Positions 22,906-34,082 of a stretch of 64,000 nucleotides of DNA are shown piece after piece. Below the pieces are notes generated by a model. The model worked only from the letters and a program-made list of their open reading frames with translations. It was not told the DNA's origin and did not search any database. The first letter of the stretch is position 1; each line of letters begins with the position of its first letter. The translations under genes were made by a program, and so were the position numbers. Source of the DNA: Bufo bufo (Eukaryota; Chordata; Amphibia; Anura; Bufonidae). The DNA lies in assembly GCF_905171765.1 (NCBI RefSeq), contig NC_053391.1:687885257-687949256 (forward strand), read 5' to 3'.

Positions 22906-23489
22906 TTATGGCTTTTCACTGTATGGATTACAGGTGGACTGGTATTAGTAGGGGTGACACAAGCACACCCAAGTCCCTGATGTAGGATTTCTATGGCACA
23001 GACCACTATTACAAGTGATTAATGGACGTTGGGAGAGATTGTGCTGCAGCACTAGTCCCAAGATGGCCGCCGCCTATCAGCCCAGTAACATGTGCCACAA
23101 AATGGTCTGCACAACCTTTAAAAAAAATAGCCTTGGACTGTGCTGCTAAATCGCTATTGGTCTGAATCCCAGGTGTAGATGTCTGACTTGTTTGGAGCTT
23201 TGGAATGCACACTGTGGCAGCTTCTGCTGCAGCACTACAAGTCGCAAAATGGCGGCCGGCGGTCAGCCCAGGTACATGTGGATGGAAAAATCACTCTGGC
23301 CACTCTAAAAATAGCCAATCCCTATCAAAAAAGCAGCTCAGCTGCAGTTGTTCAGATGAATCACAGGTGGAGGAGAGAAATTTGCTTCCAGTTATTCAAT
23401 TATCCCTGCCTATTCTCGCCCTAGCATCAGCTGCGTCTATCCCTGTTCTATTCACATCGGGAGTGAGCACGTCCCGACGTGCACACAAG

Positions 23490-23535
23490 CTTATAAAGAG
23501 GCTGAGTCACATGCTGCACTTGGCCAATCACAGCC
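23490..23535 (-). promoter_or_regulatory. Core promoter candidate of the large hAT (TATA and CCAAT boxes)
   Basis: On the minus strand a TATA-like box tttataag (23490-23497) lies about 25 bp downstream of a CCAAT box in reverse form (gattgg, 23522-23530). The same layout with catgctgcact between them recurs at 43930-43980 and, on the plus strand, at 29232-29269. Conservation in three copies supports function in the ancestral element. Confidence 0.6.
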
Positions 23536-23762
23536 TTGCCAATAGTAGGCATGGCTGCGATGGCATCTTAGGGCAAGTAGTAAGATGCATGTTGATTGGC
23601 TGCTTTGCAGCCTTTCAAAATGCGCCAAAATACATGCCGAACGACGAACCCGAACCCGAACTTTTACGAAAAAGTTCGGGTTCGGGTCCGTGTCACGAAC
23701 ACCCAAAAATTCGGTACGGACCCGAACTATGCTCGAACTGTTCGCTCAACACTATTCGTGAC

Positions 23763-26250
23763 CCATATCCGCTTCCTCTGATCCCGGACCTGTTTAACCA
23801 GATTGTTGGGGCTAAAGTTTTTTCTAAGTTGGATTTAAGAGGGGCATACAACCTAGTCAGGGTCAGGGAAGGGGACGAATCGAAGACGGCCTTCAATATC
23901 CCTGAGGGTCATTTCGAGAATTTGGTTATGTTTGGTTTGATGAATGCTCCGGCCGTCTTCCAACATTTTGTGAACAGCATTTTTTATCATTTAATGAGGA
24001 AATTTGTACTGGTGTATCTAGATGACATTTAGATTTTTTCTCCTGATTTCAAGACTCATCGGGACCACCTACGTCAGGTCTTGCTGATTCTGTGGGAGAA
24101 TAAATTGTACGCTAAACTGGAAAAATGTGTGTTTGCGGTTCTGGAGATTCAATTTCTTGGTTTTCTTCTCTCCTCTTCTGGTTTTCGCATGGACCATGGG
24201 AAGGTCCGCGCTGTGCTTGATTGGGAGCTTCCTGAGAATCAGAAGGCGCTGATGCGGTTTTTGGGTTTTGCCAATTATTACAGAAAGTTCATTTTGAATT
24301 ATTCCTCTGTTGTTAAGCCACTCACTGATATGACTAAAAAGGGGCTAGATTTTTCCTTGTGGTCGGTAGATGCGCTTAAAGCCTTTTCTAGTATCAAAGA
24401 GAGTTTTGCTTCCGCTCCCATTTTGGTACAACCTGATGTCTCTCTACCTTTTATTGTTGAGGTGAACGCTTCTGAGGTGGGTGTGGGTGCGGTCTTATCT
24501 TAGGGTCCCTCTCCTGCCAAATGGCGACCATGTGCCTTTTTCTCAAGGAATCTCTCCTCTGCAGAGAGAAATTACGATGTGGGAGATAGGGAGTTGTTGG
24601 CCATCAAATTAGCTTTTGAGGAATGGCGCCATTGGTTAGAGGGAGCCAGACACCCTATTACTGTGTTTACCGACCATAAGAATCTGGCCTACTTGAATCG
24701 GCCAAGCGTCTGAACCGGAGACAGGCCAGATGGTCTTTGTTCTTTTCTAGGTTTAATTTTGTTGTCACGTTCCGCCCTGGGGTTAAAAATGTGAAGGCGG
24801 ATGCCCTGTCACGTTGTTTTCCGGGGGGGGGGGAACTTTGAAGACCCGGGTCCCATTTTGGCTAAAGGGGTGGTCGTCTCTGCTCTTTATCCTGATTTGG
24901 AGGCAGAGGTTCAGGCAGCCCAGGCAGAGGCTCCTGATCTTTGTCCTCCTGGGAGGTTGTTTGTGCCTCTCGCTTTACGACACAAGGTTTTTAAGGAGCA
25001 CCACGATACTGTCCTTGCTGGGCACCCGGGGAGTAGAGCCACAGTGGATCTCATTGCTCGGAGATTCTGGTGGCCGGCTCTTTGTAAGACGGTTGAGGGT
25101 TTTGTGGCAGCCTGCGAGACCTGCGCTCGTGCCAAGGTCCCTCATTCACGGCCATCGGGTTCTCTCCTCCCGTTACCCATTTCTTCCCGTCCTTGGACGC
25201 ATCTGTCCATGGACTTCATTACGGACCTGCCTCGTTCCTCGGGGAAGACTGTGATTCTGGTGGTAGTAGAGTTTTAGCAAAATGGTGCATTTCATTCCCT
25301 TTCCTGGGTATCCCAATGCTAAGACGTTGGCGGAAGCGTTTGTTGATCATATTGTTAAATTGCATGGCATTCCTTCAGACATCGTTTCTGATAGGGGCAC
25401 GCAATTTGTTTCCAGATTCTGGAAGGCCTTCTGTTCTCGCTTGGGGATTCGTTGTCGTTCTCTTCTGCTTTTCACCCGCAGTCGAATGGTCAGACCGAAC
25501 GCGGCAATCAGAATCTGGAGACATATCTGCGCTGTTTTGTGGCGGAGAATCAGGAGGATTGGTATTCTTTTTTGTCTCTTGCTGAGTTTGCTTTAAATTA
25601 ACCGTCGCCAGGAGTCCTCTGATAAGTCACCATTTTTTGGTGCATATGGGTTTCATCCGCAATTTGGGACATTCTCCGGAGAGGGGTCTTCTGGTTTACC
25701 TGATGAGGAGAGATTTTCCTCATCTTTGTCATTTTTTTGACAAAAGATTCAGGGTAATCTGAAGAGGATGAGTGAGAGATATAAGCGTGTGGCAGATAAG
25801 AGACGTGTGCCTGGTCCGGACCTGAATGTGGGTGATCTGGTGTGGTTGTCTACAAAGAATATCAAACTAAAGGTTCCCTCCTGGAAGTTGGGTCCTAAGT
25901 TTTTTGGGCCTTACAAGATCTTGTCCGTCATCAATCCCGTTGCCTTCCGTCTTGATCTTCCTCAGACTTGGCAGATCCATAATGTTTTTCACAGGTCCCT
26001 ATTAAAACCTTATGTCCAACCCACTGTACCCTCCTCTTTGCCTCCTCTTTCGATTGTTTTTGATGGTAATCTTGAATTTCAGGTCTCTAGGATTGTGGAT
26101 TCTCACATTATCCGCGGTTCTCTCCAGTATCTCGTTCATTGGGAGGGTTATGGTCCTGAAGAGAGGATGTGGGTCCCCGTGGCGGACATTAAGGCCACTC
26201 GTCTCATCAGGGCTTTCCATAGGTCTCATCCTGAGATGGTGGGCTCTGAG
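23763..26250 (+). pseudogene. Gypsy pol, second part: RT, RNase H, integrase, chromodomain
   Basis: RT resumes with [20 protein letters not shown], then [13 protein letters not shown], and the YLDDI box at about 24013-24029, with a stop directly after it (24030-24032). RNase H has NASEVGVGAVLS and [10 protein letters not shown]. Integrase has the zinc-binding HHDTVLAGHPG and CETCARAK, the first catalytic Asp in MDFITDLP and the second in SDRGTQF. The C-terminal part (25768-26250) carries LVWLSTKNIKL and a chromodomain (VSRIVDSHIIRGSLQYLVHW, then EGYGPEERMWVPV) that would read histone marks. Stops at 24501 and 25275, and shifts near 24710-24830, 25277 and 25460, disable it. Confidence 0.93.
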
Positions 26251-26282
26251 TGTCCGGAGTCCACCCGTAGAGGGAGGGGTAC

Positions 26283-26808
26283 TGTCACCGCCTGTTCTGT
26301 GAGAAGGTCCTGCAGACGTCCTTCTCTACCTCTTGCATGACGTTCTTTGTTTTGGTTTCACTTTGTCATCTCCTTTCCTTCTCCCAGGTGTCACCTATTT
26401 AGACTAATCGTCTCCCTTTATATTCCCTCCATACTGCCTCACTTTGCGGTTTATACTACTTCCTGGATGAAGTGTTCACTGCTGGAGGCTGCTGCTGCTG
26501 TTTGCTCAGATAAGTCTTTTCATGTATTGTGTTTCCTTGCTGACTTGATTCTAGGTGACCCTGACTCTGTCCGTATTAAGTGCAGGGAGCCGGTGGTCAT
26601 GTACCCTCACTTTTATAGGGTTTTCAGGTGTCACACAGTCTTAGGTACGTGGGCATGCAATCGTCTACCATTGAGACCCTTGCATGGGCATAGCAGTCAG
26701 GGAGAGCTCTTAGGGTTTTATAGGGCTCACCTATATGCTCCTTAGTTTGGGATCAAGCCAGTCGGACGTTTATTCATAAGTTCCAGCTATCTGTCATTAT
26801 CCGTGACA
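26283..26808 (+). repeat. Gypsy 3' LTR
   Basis: 526 bp, beginning tgtcaccgcctgttctgtga and ending ttatccgtgaca. It includes the 20-bp block missing from the 5' LTR and lacks the extra bases (gcaacatc) near the 5' LTR end. Divergence from the 5' LTR is low by eye. Confidence 0.9.
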
Positions 26809-26849
26809 TTTGTTTACATTTACGTTTGATGGTTATTCTAATTTGATTA

Positions 26850-27880
26850 GGAGGGCGCTGTGGAGGTGACAGTTCAGGGGGAAAGTAGGGTGACTTTCTC
26901 CTGCAGCTGCAGGGGTGGGAGGGAGGGTGACTTTCTTCCTGCATCTCACACTCAGACAGCACGGTGCTGCTGTCTGAGAGTGAGCTGTTCAAAAGGACAT
27001 CCCTGTGTGAGATATTCCTAAAAAATGCATTAGCCAATAGAAGCCTGGTCACATGACCCTTATCAGCCAATAGAAGCTTGCAGGCCCTTAGTCTCCACAT
27101 ACACACAGTTTTACACCAGGTGTCCATAACAAGCAAGCCATTCTTCTTCACTGCTGTAGGTCAGCTTTAAAAGGGCAGGGAGCTGATACTGTTAAGGGAG
27201 AGGAGTGCTGTGGAGGTGACCGTTCAGGGGGCAAGTAGGGTGACTTTCTCCTGCAGCTGCGGGGGTGGGAGGGAGGGTGACTTTCTTTCTCCAGCTCACA
27301 CTCAGACAGCACAGTGCTGCTGTCTGAGAGTGAGCTGTTCAAAAGGACATCCCTGTGTGAGATATTCCTAAAAAAATGCATTAGCCAATAGAAGCCTGGT
27401 CACATGACCCTTATCAGCCAAAAGAAACTCGCAGGCCCTTAGTATCCACATACACACAGTTTTACACCAGGTTTCCATACCAACCCTGTAGGTCAGCTTT
27501 AAAGGGGCAGGGCGCTGTGGAAGACAATGTTAAGGTAGTGGAGTGCTGTGGAGGTCACAGTTCAGGGGCAGGTAGGGTGGCCATTCAAGCCACCCTCAAA
27601 AGACGGACTTAAAAACCCTGCCCCCAAGTCCTGATAAGCCACACCCCCTCCCACTCCGCAGTAAACGGGGATTGAAAAAATGAAGATAAAAATCAACTTC
27701 TGTCAGCAGCTGGGATCGAGGGAGGGTGACTTTCTCCTGCAGCTCATGCTCAGACAGCACAGTGCTGCTGTCTGAGAGTGAGCTGTTCAAAAGAACATCC
27801 CTGTGTCTGTCCAGGCCCTGCGCCGTACGAAGGACAGGGAGCCTGAATGCCGGACTATCCGGCCTAAAACCAGACCTCTG
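26850..27880. repeat. Large tandem units (~300-360 bp) with ctcagacagcac core
   Basis: Three diverged units share gggtgactttctcctgcagct, a ctcagacagcacagtgctgc block, gagtgagctgttcaaaagga and catccctgtgtga (about 26890-27020, 27235-27370, 27720-27810). The first two also share ttagccaatagaagcctggt. Minus-strand frames across it are repeat by-products. Confidence 0.8.
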
Positions 27881-27889
27881 GCCACCCTA

Positions 27890-28170
27890 GGAGCAGGCTG
27901 GTGTGGAGGTCACAGTTAAGGGGACGGTCCGCTATGGAGGTCAGTGTTAAGGGGCATTTTGCTGTAGAGGACACTGTTAAGGGGACGGTTTGTTGTCAGG
28001 GTCACTGTTAAAGGGGCGGGCTGCTGTGGAGGTCACTAATAAGGGGGCGGCACTGTGGAGTCTCTGTTAAGGGGACAGGGAACTGTGGAGGTCAAAGTTA
28101 AGGGGACGGTCCGCTATGGAGGTCAGTGTTAAGGGGCGGGGTGCTGTAGAGGTCACTGTTATGGGGGATA
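27890..28170. repeat. Minisatellite, ~35-bp units
   Basis: Repeated phrase gctgtggaggtcactgttaa followed by ggggacggtc, in about eight imperfect copies. Confidence 0.8.
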
Positions 28171-28329
28171 CTGTCGATATCTTTTAATGACACACATAAA
28201 CATTAAATAAAATAGTTTAAATATAACCGTGTGAAGCTGGGTCCTTCTGCTAGTACTTGATAAAGAAAATAAGTTTTACAATCAGGGGCGTTGCTAGGTT
28301 CTCAAAAGATCCGGGCGCAAGCCCCAATG

Positions 28330-28890
28330 CATATTGCCCGATTCTCTAAGTTATAGTGACAAGTTATAATGCCCCTACAGTGCCCTCAGTATTTAAAATA
28401 ACCCTTCTGTTATAATGCTCACCCTGAAGTGCCCCCAGTATTTATATCGCCCCCTACTGTTATAATGCCCCCACCCTGCCCTCAGTATTTATAATGCCCC
28501 CTGTAGTTATATTCCTCCATTTACTGTCCTCAGAAATTATAATTCCTCAGCCACCTCCAACATGCAATCCCATGTAAATAACATTACCCCTCAACATTCA
28601 TTCCCATGCAAATAACGTCACCCCCTCAACTTTCAGTCCCATGTAAATAACATCACTCCCTCCCCCAGACGCCTTCAACATACAGTCCCATGTAAATAAA
28701 ATCACCCCCTCCCCAGCCGTCTCCAAGATGCAGTCCCATGTAAATAACATTACCCCTCAACATTCATTCTCATGTAAATAACGTCACCCCTCAACTTTCA
28801 GTCCGATGTAAATAACATCACTCCACCCCACTGTCCCATAAAAATAACTTCCCTCCCTTTAGCCCTAACATACAGTACTAGTCAAATAAC
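28330..28890. repeat. Two degenerate tandem blocks
   Basis: The first block (to about 28530) repeats gccctcagtatttataatgc-type phrases. The second (28550-28880) repeats cagtcccatgtaaataacat followed by caccccctcaac. No coding potential seen. Confidence 0.75.
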
Positions 28891-29231
28891 TACAGCTCCC
28901 AGCATTGCTCTGCCTCTCCCTTCACTTACCTCTCCCCATTTACAGACATCACCACAGCTTCTTCCCCCATTAAGGAGTGAGGTAGAGTGGTAGCTGCTAC
29001 AAAATGAGGGATCCTTTCCATCTTTAGGTAATATCGTAATATGAGTTTCTAAGGACAGGTAGGGTTGAGCGGACCCGGACCTGAAATTTTCTGTAAAAGT
29101 TCGGGTTCGGGTTCGTTGTTCGGCGATTTAATAGTGCTTTTTGAAAGGCTGCAGAGCAGCCAATCAACAAGCGTTTAACTCGTGTGCCCTTAGAAGCCAT
29201 CACAGCCATGCCTACTAATGGCATGGCTGTG

Positions 29232-29269
29232 ATTGGCCAGTGCAGCATGTGACCCAGCCTCTATATAAG
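29232..29269 (+). promoter_or_regulatory. hAT core promoter candidate
   Basis: A reverse CCAAT box (attgg, 29232-29236) lies 25 bp upstream of tatataag (29262-29269). The arrangement is the same as at 23490-23535 on the other strand. Confidence 0.6.
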
Positions 29270-29554
29270 CTGGAGTCACGTAGCGCTGCACCTCACTCTG
29301 CTGTTACTAGTGTAGGGAGAGGATGCTGCTGCTGTGAGGGAGAGAATAGGAAAGAATCTTTAATTTGAAGTGCTTGTTAACTCAGCAATCTACCTAGATT
29401 TTGTTTTGTGGGTGCAGTGCACAATCTTTTTACCCTGCTCTGAGCCCAGTGACCCAGAAAAATAACTTTTATCCGTCTGTTAGCTAGGTGGGCGGTGGCG
29501 GCCATTTTATGCAAGTTCAGTGCACCAGCACAGCATATGTGCGTTTGTGACAGT

Positions 29555-29938
29555 CAAATAGAAGCTTGAAATACTGCAATTATATTCTGGGTTTAAAAAA
29601 ATCACCCATTTTTGGCAATACCCTACATCTGGGGCCTTTGCCGCATTAGTCAGTGTGCAATTTAAGCTTGAAATACTGCAATAATTTTCTGGGTTTAAAA
29701 AACACCCTTTTTGGGCAAAATATATTTTTTTTACAGCACTTGCTGCATCTGTCAGTGTGAAATACACGCGTTAGATACTGCTTTCATATTCTGTTATAAA
29801 AAAAACATCCATTTTGGGAAAAATACAAAATTTGCGGCCTTTGCTGCATCTGTCAGTGTGAAATACACGCGTTAGATACTGCTGTCATATTCTGTTATTA
29901 AAAAAACACCTATTTTGGGAAAAATACTAAACTTGCGG
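29555..29938. repeat. ~105-bp tandem units upstream of hAT start codon, four copies
   Basis: Units end in gatactgctttcatattctg or taccctgcaat-type variants followed by ttaaaaaacacc and gcatctgtcagtgtg. Copies are spaced about 101-106 bp. The last unit stops a few bases before the ATG at 29942. The position equals that of the 228-bp array in the large hAT, but the sequence is unrelated. Confidence 0.8.
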
Positions 29939-29941
29939 AGA

Positions 29942-30741
29942 ATGAGGAGAGCGTCGAATAAGGGACGTGGCCCCGGTCATGGTAGTGCTGGTGTTGGTGG
30001 ATCTCCTGTTGCAGGTAGAGGACGTGGTCGATGTGTGCTAGCTACACGCACAAGTGAAACCCCTTCCTCAGGGGCGAGTAGGCGACAGAACCTGCAGCGG
30101 TATTTGGTCGGGCCTAATGCGGCTCTACGAATGGTGAGGCCTGAACAAGTTCAAGAGATAGTAGATTGGGTTGCTGATAGTGGCTCCAGTTCCTTCACAT
30201 TGTCTCCCACCCAGTCTCCTGCTGAAAGACCACAGTTGGCACCTGCAGCCGATGTCTATCAGTCTTTCACCTCACCCCCTTGCAAATCAGCCAAGCAGTC
30301 TGAGCCCCAAGTCATGCAGCAGTCTCTTCTGCTTTTTGATGACTCTGTTAGCAGGGTTTCCCAGGGCCATCCACCTAGCCCTGCCCCAGAAGTGGAAGAG
30401 ATTGAGTGCACCGATGCCCAACCACTTATGTTTCAGGATGAGTACATGGAACGACCACCGCAACACGTCTATGATGATGACAAAACACAGGTGCCAACTG
30501 CTGCGGCTTTCTGCAGTCTGCAGACCGGCAAGGAGGGAGGGGTGAAGACTGGGTGGAAGATAATGTGGAGGATGATGAGATACTAGACCCCACATGGAAT
30601 CAAGGTCATGCGAGTGACCTGTCTAGTTCGGAGGAAGAGGCGGTGGTCGCACAGAGGCACCAGCACAGCAGAAGAGGGAACAGGGTGCAAAAGCGTCTGT
30701 TACATTCTTGGGTGACATTTGACAATTTTTGCTATGATTAA
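29942..30741 (+). pseudogene. hAT transposase N-terminal region, frameshifted
   Basis: I chose the ATG at 29942 because it aligns with residue 1 of the transposase at 17457-20552. An in-frame ATG 27 nt upstream lies in the tandem repeat. Shared blocks are LVGPNAALRMVRPEQVQ, DWVADSGSSSF, SEPQVMQQSLLLF and TQVPTAAAFCS. A frameshift near 30535 gives a stop at 30586. The other frame continues with LDPTWNQGHASDLSSSEEEA to 30741. The BED finger and catalytic core do not follow, so only the acidic N-terminal part remains. Confidence 0.85.
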
Positions 30742-31175
30742 ACCACTGCTCTACATGGACTGTGATGTCATCATAGGTCCTTCAACTCTTGCAGGGCATT
30801 AGATTCAATTGTATTGCCTTCCTGAGGATGGCAGTACAGTTGTATCTATCTGGCAAGCAGGACATTCGGGGCTTGGGACAAAACATCAGGGGCCCAGGCC
30901 CCGAATGCTTTATCCTAGCAACGACCCTGTTTGCAATACAAGTGTCCCTTGCTATTTGTTTGATGTAAGTTTGTCATTCACTAGATCACCTCTGCAGCCA
31001 GGACCATGTGTTGCTTTGAGGACAGGTATTGGCAGCTCATCAGAGACGATTGTCACATACTAAATTCCTTCAAAGAGGCCACAAAATTTGTCATTAGGGA
31101 CAACTGCGGCATTAGAAGTGTCATCCCACAGATTTTTTTCTATGACAGACACTCATGCTCATGTAACAAGGAACA

Positions 31176-31440
31176 ATGGCGGAAGAACAGCTTATGCATC
31201 TTGCTGGCCGCACTGTAGCTGTTGGGCACCCACAAGGAGAAAGTCCCATGGAGGATGAGGAGCTGTCACTGAAGGAAGAGAAGGAAGTGGAGGATCAGGA
31301 GGATGATGATGGCGCCGGCCATGACACCCAATCATCTCAGTTGGGGGCGGAACCAGAAAGAATTAGCTCCTTAGGCACACTGGCCAGAATGACAAGTTCT
31401 ACGCTTGCTTGCTGATGTACTGACAGTCCTATTGATCAAA
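31176..31440 (+). pseudogene. Acidic hAT transposase fragment
   Basis: A short frame (PMEDEELSLKEEKEVEDQEDD, ending LGTLARM) resembles the acidic insert and following GSLAHMSEYML region of hAT transposases. It is too short and diverged to assign a lineage. Confidence 0.4.
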
Positions 31441-31580
31441 TTTTTCAGAGCAACTGGCGCCACTTTGGTTTAGGTAGATCCGATTTGGGTTTCAACCAAA
31501 GTTTTTAGAAAATTCAGTAAACCACAAACAAACCCAATCTCAAACGTTTGCTCAACTCTAATGTATATCCTAACGATCTC

Positions 31581-31640
<60 letters not shown>

Positions 31641-31735
31641 TATCTATCTCATTATCTATCTATCTATTTTCTTTCTATCTCTCTCTCATATCTATTCATC
31701 CATCTAGCTGTCTATCTCATACAGTTTCATCTATT
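31581..31735. repeat. (TATC)n microsatellite
   Basis: Nearly uninterrupted ctat/tatc repeats to about 31645, then degenerate units. Confidence 0.98.
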
Positions 31736-31784
31736 ATCAATTTGTCACTGTATTTTACATGGTGAAATCACTGACGTGTTTTTA

Positions 31785-32250
31785 TAACAACCCGAAAAGA
31801 GTATATATAATTCCTTAAATAAAAAATATATTTATTGAAATTCGTTTAAAAAGTGTACTTTACACAAATACAAGCAGCATGTATGGTGAGAATATCCAAA
31901 ATTGACCACATCTATAACACCCAATGGCTATAAAATGGAAACTATAACAATCATGTGTTGATATCAAAAAGACATGCTACAGTATGTGCCTGACTATGTG
32001 GAACAGTGGGATATATGAATCCCAACCGCACTGATGTCAATGAATGAATCTGATTGAAATAAAGTGACTGATGCATGTGGATGAAGCTCATCTGAAGTTT
32101 GCTATTACCTGTGTAGGTGGGCGTCATGGATGGGGGTGCTCGTCGATGCACGTTTCGTCGTCTTTAACTTCCTCAGGAGGAGTGAGCTTGTAATGGGGAA
32201 TGATGGTCATTTAAATCGTATGTGGTCCTATCGCTATCCTTGCATGGGGT
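31785..32250 (+). repeat. Unclassified interspersed repeat 'A', copy 1
   Basis: Shares long near-identical sequence with 37890-38345 (same strand) and with 38618-38955 (reverse complement), including caagcagcatgtatggtgag, gtgttgatatcaaaaagaca and the cgtttcgtcgtctttaactt word before tcctcagg. It is interrupted at 32251 by a solo LTR and its sequence appears to continue at 33081. The gaaacg/cctcagg hairpin words recall Penelope-like or similar retroelements, but no protein is present. Confidence 0.8.
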
Positions 32251-33075
32251 TGTGGCGGAACCCGCCTCGCCACTGGGCATTGGAGAGGCCTGGCTGCCCG
32301 CCTCCTACCTGCTGACTATGGCCCCTGGTAAATTGGTACGTTTGAATGCAATATTTGGGCATATGGTCTTTTATATTGCTGCTACTGGCCCTTTAATGGC
32401 CATCCGTGGACATATTATGACTTTTAGGAACAATGCCCCTTTAAGACTGTGTAGCAGATTGCATTCGGGCTGTCTTGGATATTATGTATGTTATTGTGGG
32501 TTTGGTTGGATTGTATTGCTGTGTGTTGTGGACTGTATATATCTGCTCTTACTGTAATGTTTGCATGTTACAGGCATTGTTGTCTGTGCCTCTTCTCCTC
32601 CCCCTTTTTCCTGTCCCATTGTTTCCCCAGCAATGTGTTGTCGCAGGGACACCAGTTTAAACCAGCTGCTCTGTCCCTACTCCATCTCCCATCAGCCCTT
32701 GCTATTGTCTGGCCCCCATCCTTCCTTGTACCATAGTCCTAGGTACCCTATTGTATGTAAATGAGGCTGTTGAGTTTAAAGTAGTGTGCTGTGTCTAAAT
32801 AAAGTCAGTTCCTCTTTTATCCCTCAAGGTGAAGTGTCGTCTCATTCTTGGGGGAGGATTTATGGTATGCTGTCCCAGTTTGACTGCTAGGAGTGTAAAC
32901 CTATTCGTATGGTTTCCTATTCAACTGTCTACAGCATTCATAGGCTTGAAGAGGATTTATATGCTGCTTCGGTTCGGTGATTGTGGTGTCTGCCAGAGTG
33001 CTTGGAAACCTCAGGAAACGCTAGGCGCATCATTCAACGGAGGTACCCAGTCGGGGAGCCAGGTGATCCGTTACA
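32251..33075 (+). mobile_element. Solo LTR with 5-bp target duplication
   Basis: It begins tgtggcggaa and ends gatccgttaca. It is flanked by ggggt at 32246-32250 and 33076-33080. Start, end and internal words (ccactgggcattggagaggc, atgctgtcc, taggagtgtaaac) correspond to the LTR at 34083-34956. A poly(A) signal aataaa lies near 32800. No primer-binding site follows, consistent with LTR-LTR recombination after insertion into repeat A. Confidence 0.85.
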
Positions 33076-33080
33076 GGGGT

Positions 33081-33375
33081 CATGTGATTATTCATGTGTT
33101 CTCTATTGATTATACCAGCTGGTAAGGTAACATGCTCGGCACATGACACGCCTCCACCCACTGCGCTCTGCAACTTCCGCCCTCACCCTAAGTCCACGCA
33201 TCAGAGAGGGCAATCACGCGACATCACTGATGACGCGGATTGAACTCGCCGATGCGTGGCACCGATGGATGACGGCGCATGGTGAGGCTGTCATGCGCAC
33301 CGATACCCACAGCGTCTCTATGTATGCATCTATTATAATTTATAATTCGGGCCAATTAACTGTCATCTAAATGTT
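33081..33375. repeat. Probable continuation of repeat 'A' after the solo LTR
   Basis: Joined to 32250 by removing the LTR and one ggggt copy. It contains a CG-rich stretch (catcactgatgacgcggatt) unlike its AT-rich surroundings. No other copy in the window confirms continuity. Confidence 0.45.
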
Positions 33376-34082
33376 TTAGCTCTTTCCTGTGACCGTAGAA
33401 TCTTTTAAGCTGATGGGGATCCATCATTTTACTTTTCATAATTGATAGATAATATTGCTGTTTAGAGTCAGTATTTAAATATTTTTTCTTTTTCAGATAT
33501 AATTGTTGTTGTCCAGTATAATATGAGAATGGACTTACCATCATGGATTCCTTTCGTCGGGTTAGTCGATTGTGTAATCAGCATCAAATCGGAGGTCAAA
33601 AGCAAGAATGAAAATAACCATCAGGAGAAGGACAGTAATTAGTGTGTCATCAAATAAGTAATACATTGAGGATCATGGTTGGGATTCGGAATATATGAGA
33701 AGGGGGGATTTTAATATCATGTTTACAATATTTTGGGATCTTAACAATAACTAGCAATGCACTTTCAGCACTTTATTCACTATTTAAATTTAGGAAATTA
33801 GCAATGGCACAGTATCATGTCATATTATGTATCATGTAATTGTTTAAAAATTATCCACTGTATATTGTTTTTAGAATATTATGGGAATTGCAACATATTA
33901 TTATAGGTTGATCACAGACCTACAATTATTAATTAATCTAGATTTAGATCTGAAATTTCACATTTAAAAAATAAGTGGGACACACTTTTAATTTATTTTA
34001 TTTCATTAATCAGCACTTCATACATGAATCATCGATTCATTAACATATATCTTCACGGTTTTTACTTATAATAATTTATAAT
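33376..34082. other. AT-rich stretch, nothing recognised
   Basis: No reading frame, tandem repeat or match to other parts of the window was found. Confidence 0.4.

Larger units (their letters stand above)
12569..23754 (-). mobile_element. Large hAT transposon (11,186 bp) inserted in Gypsy pol
   Basis: The ends are tagagttgagcgaacac (12569) and, reversed, tagtgttgagcgaaca (23754), an imperfect terminal inverted repeat. Both are followed by gttcgggttcgg-type subterminal palindromes. The element is flanked by the exact 8-bp duplication ttcgtgac. Inside, on the minus strand from right to left, are a promoter-like region, a ~228-bp tandem array, a BED/hAT transposase frame, a secondary insertion, the detached C-terminal domain, and a 93-bp tandem array. 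A 2.4-kb relative with its own 8-bp duplication lies at 41799-44177. The length is far above the usual 3-5 kb and is due to the two arrays. Confidence 0.95.
10364..26808 (+). mobile_element. Ty3/Gypsy LTR retrotransposon (chromodomain type), split by a hAT insertion
   Basis: Two LTRs in direct orientation (10364-10870 and 26283-26808) bound gag, protease, RT, RNase H, integrase and a C-terminal chromodomain in Gypsy order. LTRs start tgtcac and end gtgaca. Flanks attgt (10359-10363) and tttgt (26809-26813) agree at 4 of 5 bases, consistent with a target duplication. Without the 11.2-kb hAT insertion plus its 8-bp duplication the element would be about 5.3 kb, a normal Gypsy length. Several stops and frameshifts make it defective. 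Confidence 0.92.
29060..31555 (+). mobile_element. Decayed hAT relative of the large element, plus-strand orientation
   Basis: The left end tagggttgagcggacc (29060) matches the transposase-proximal terminus of the large hAT, followed by ttcgggttcgggttcg and the shared aaaggctgcagagcagccaa and catggctgtgattggcca words. The right end gtttgctcaactcta (to 31555) has the opposite terminus type. No 8-bp duplication pairs the two flanks (aggacagg versus atgtatat), so the ends may come from two elements or a rearrangement. The middle is heavily altered. Confidence 0.75.

Noticed and set aside
29052..31563. A complete hAT insertion with target duplication at 29060-31555
   Set aside because: Both termini look right, but the adjacent 8-mers (aggacagg and atgtatat) do not match, so a single clean insertion is not supported.
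32140..32185. Possible hammerhead ribozyme in repeat A (cctgagga and gacgaaac words on the minus strand, also at 38245-38285)
   Set aside because: The core words are present, but the bases between them cannot form a proper stem II next to gaaa, and the flanks do not pair as stem I. Treated as coincidental.
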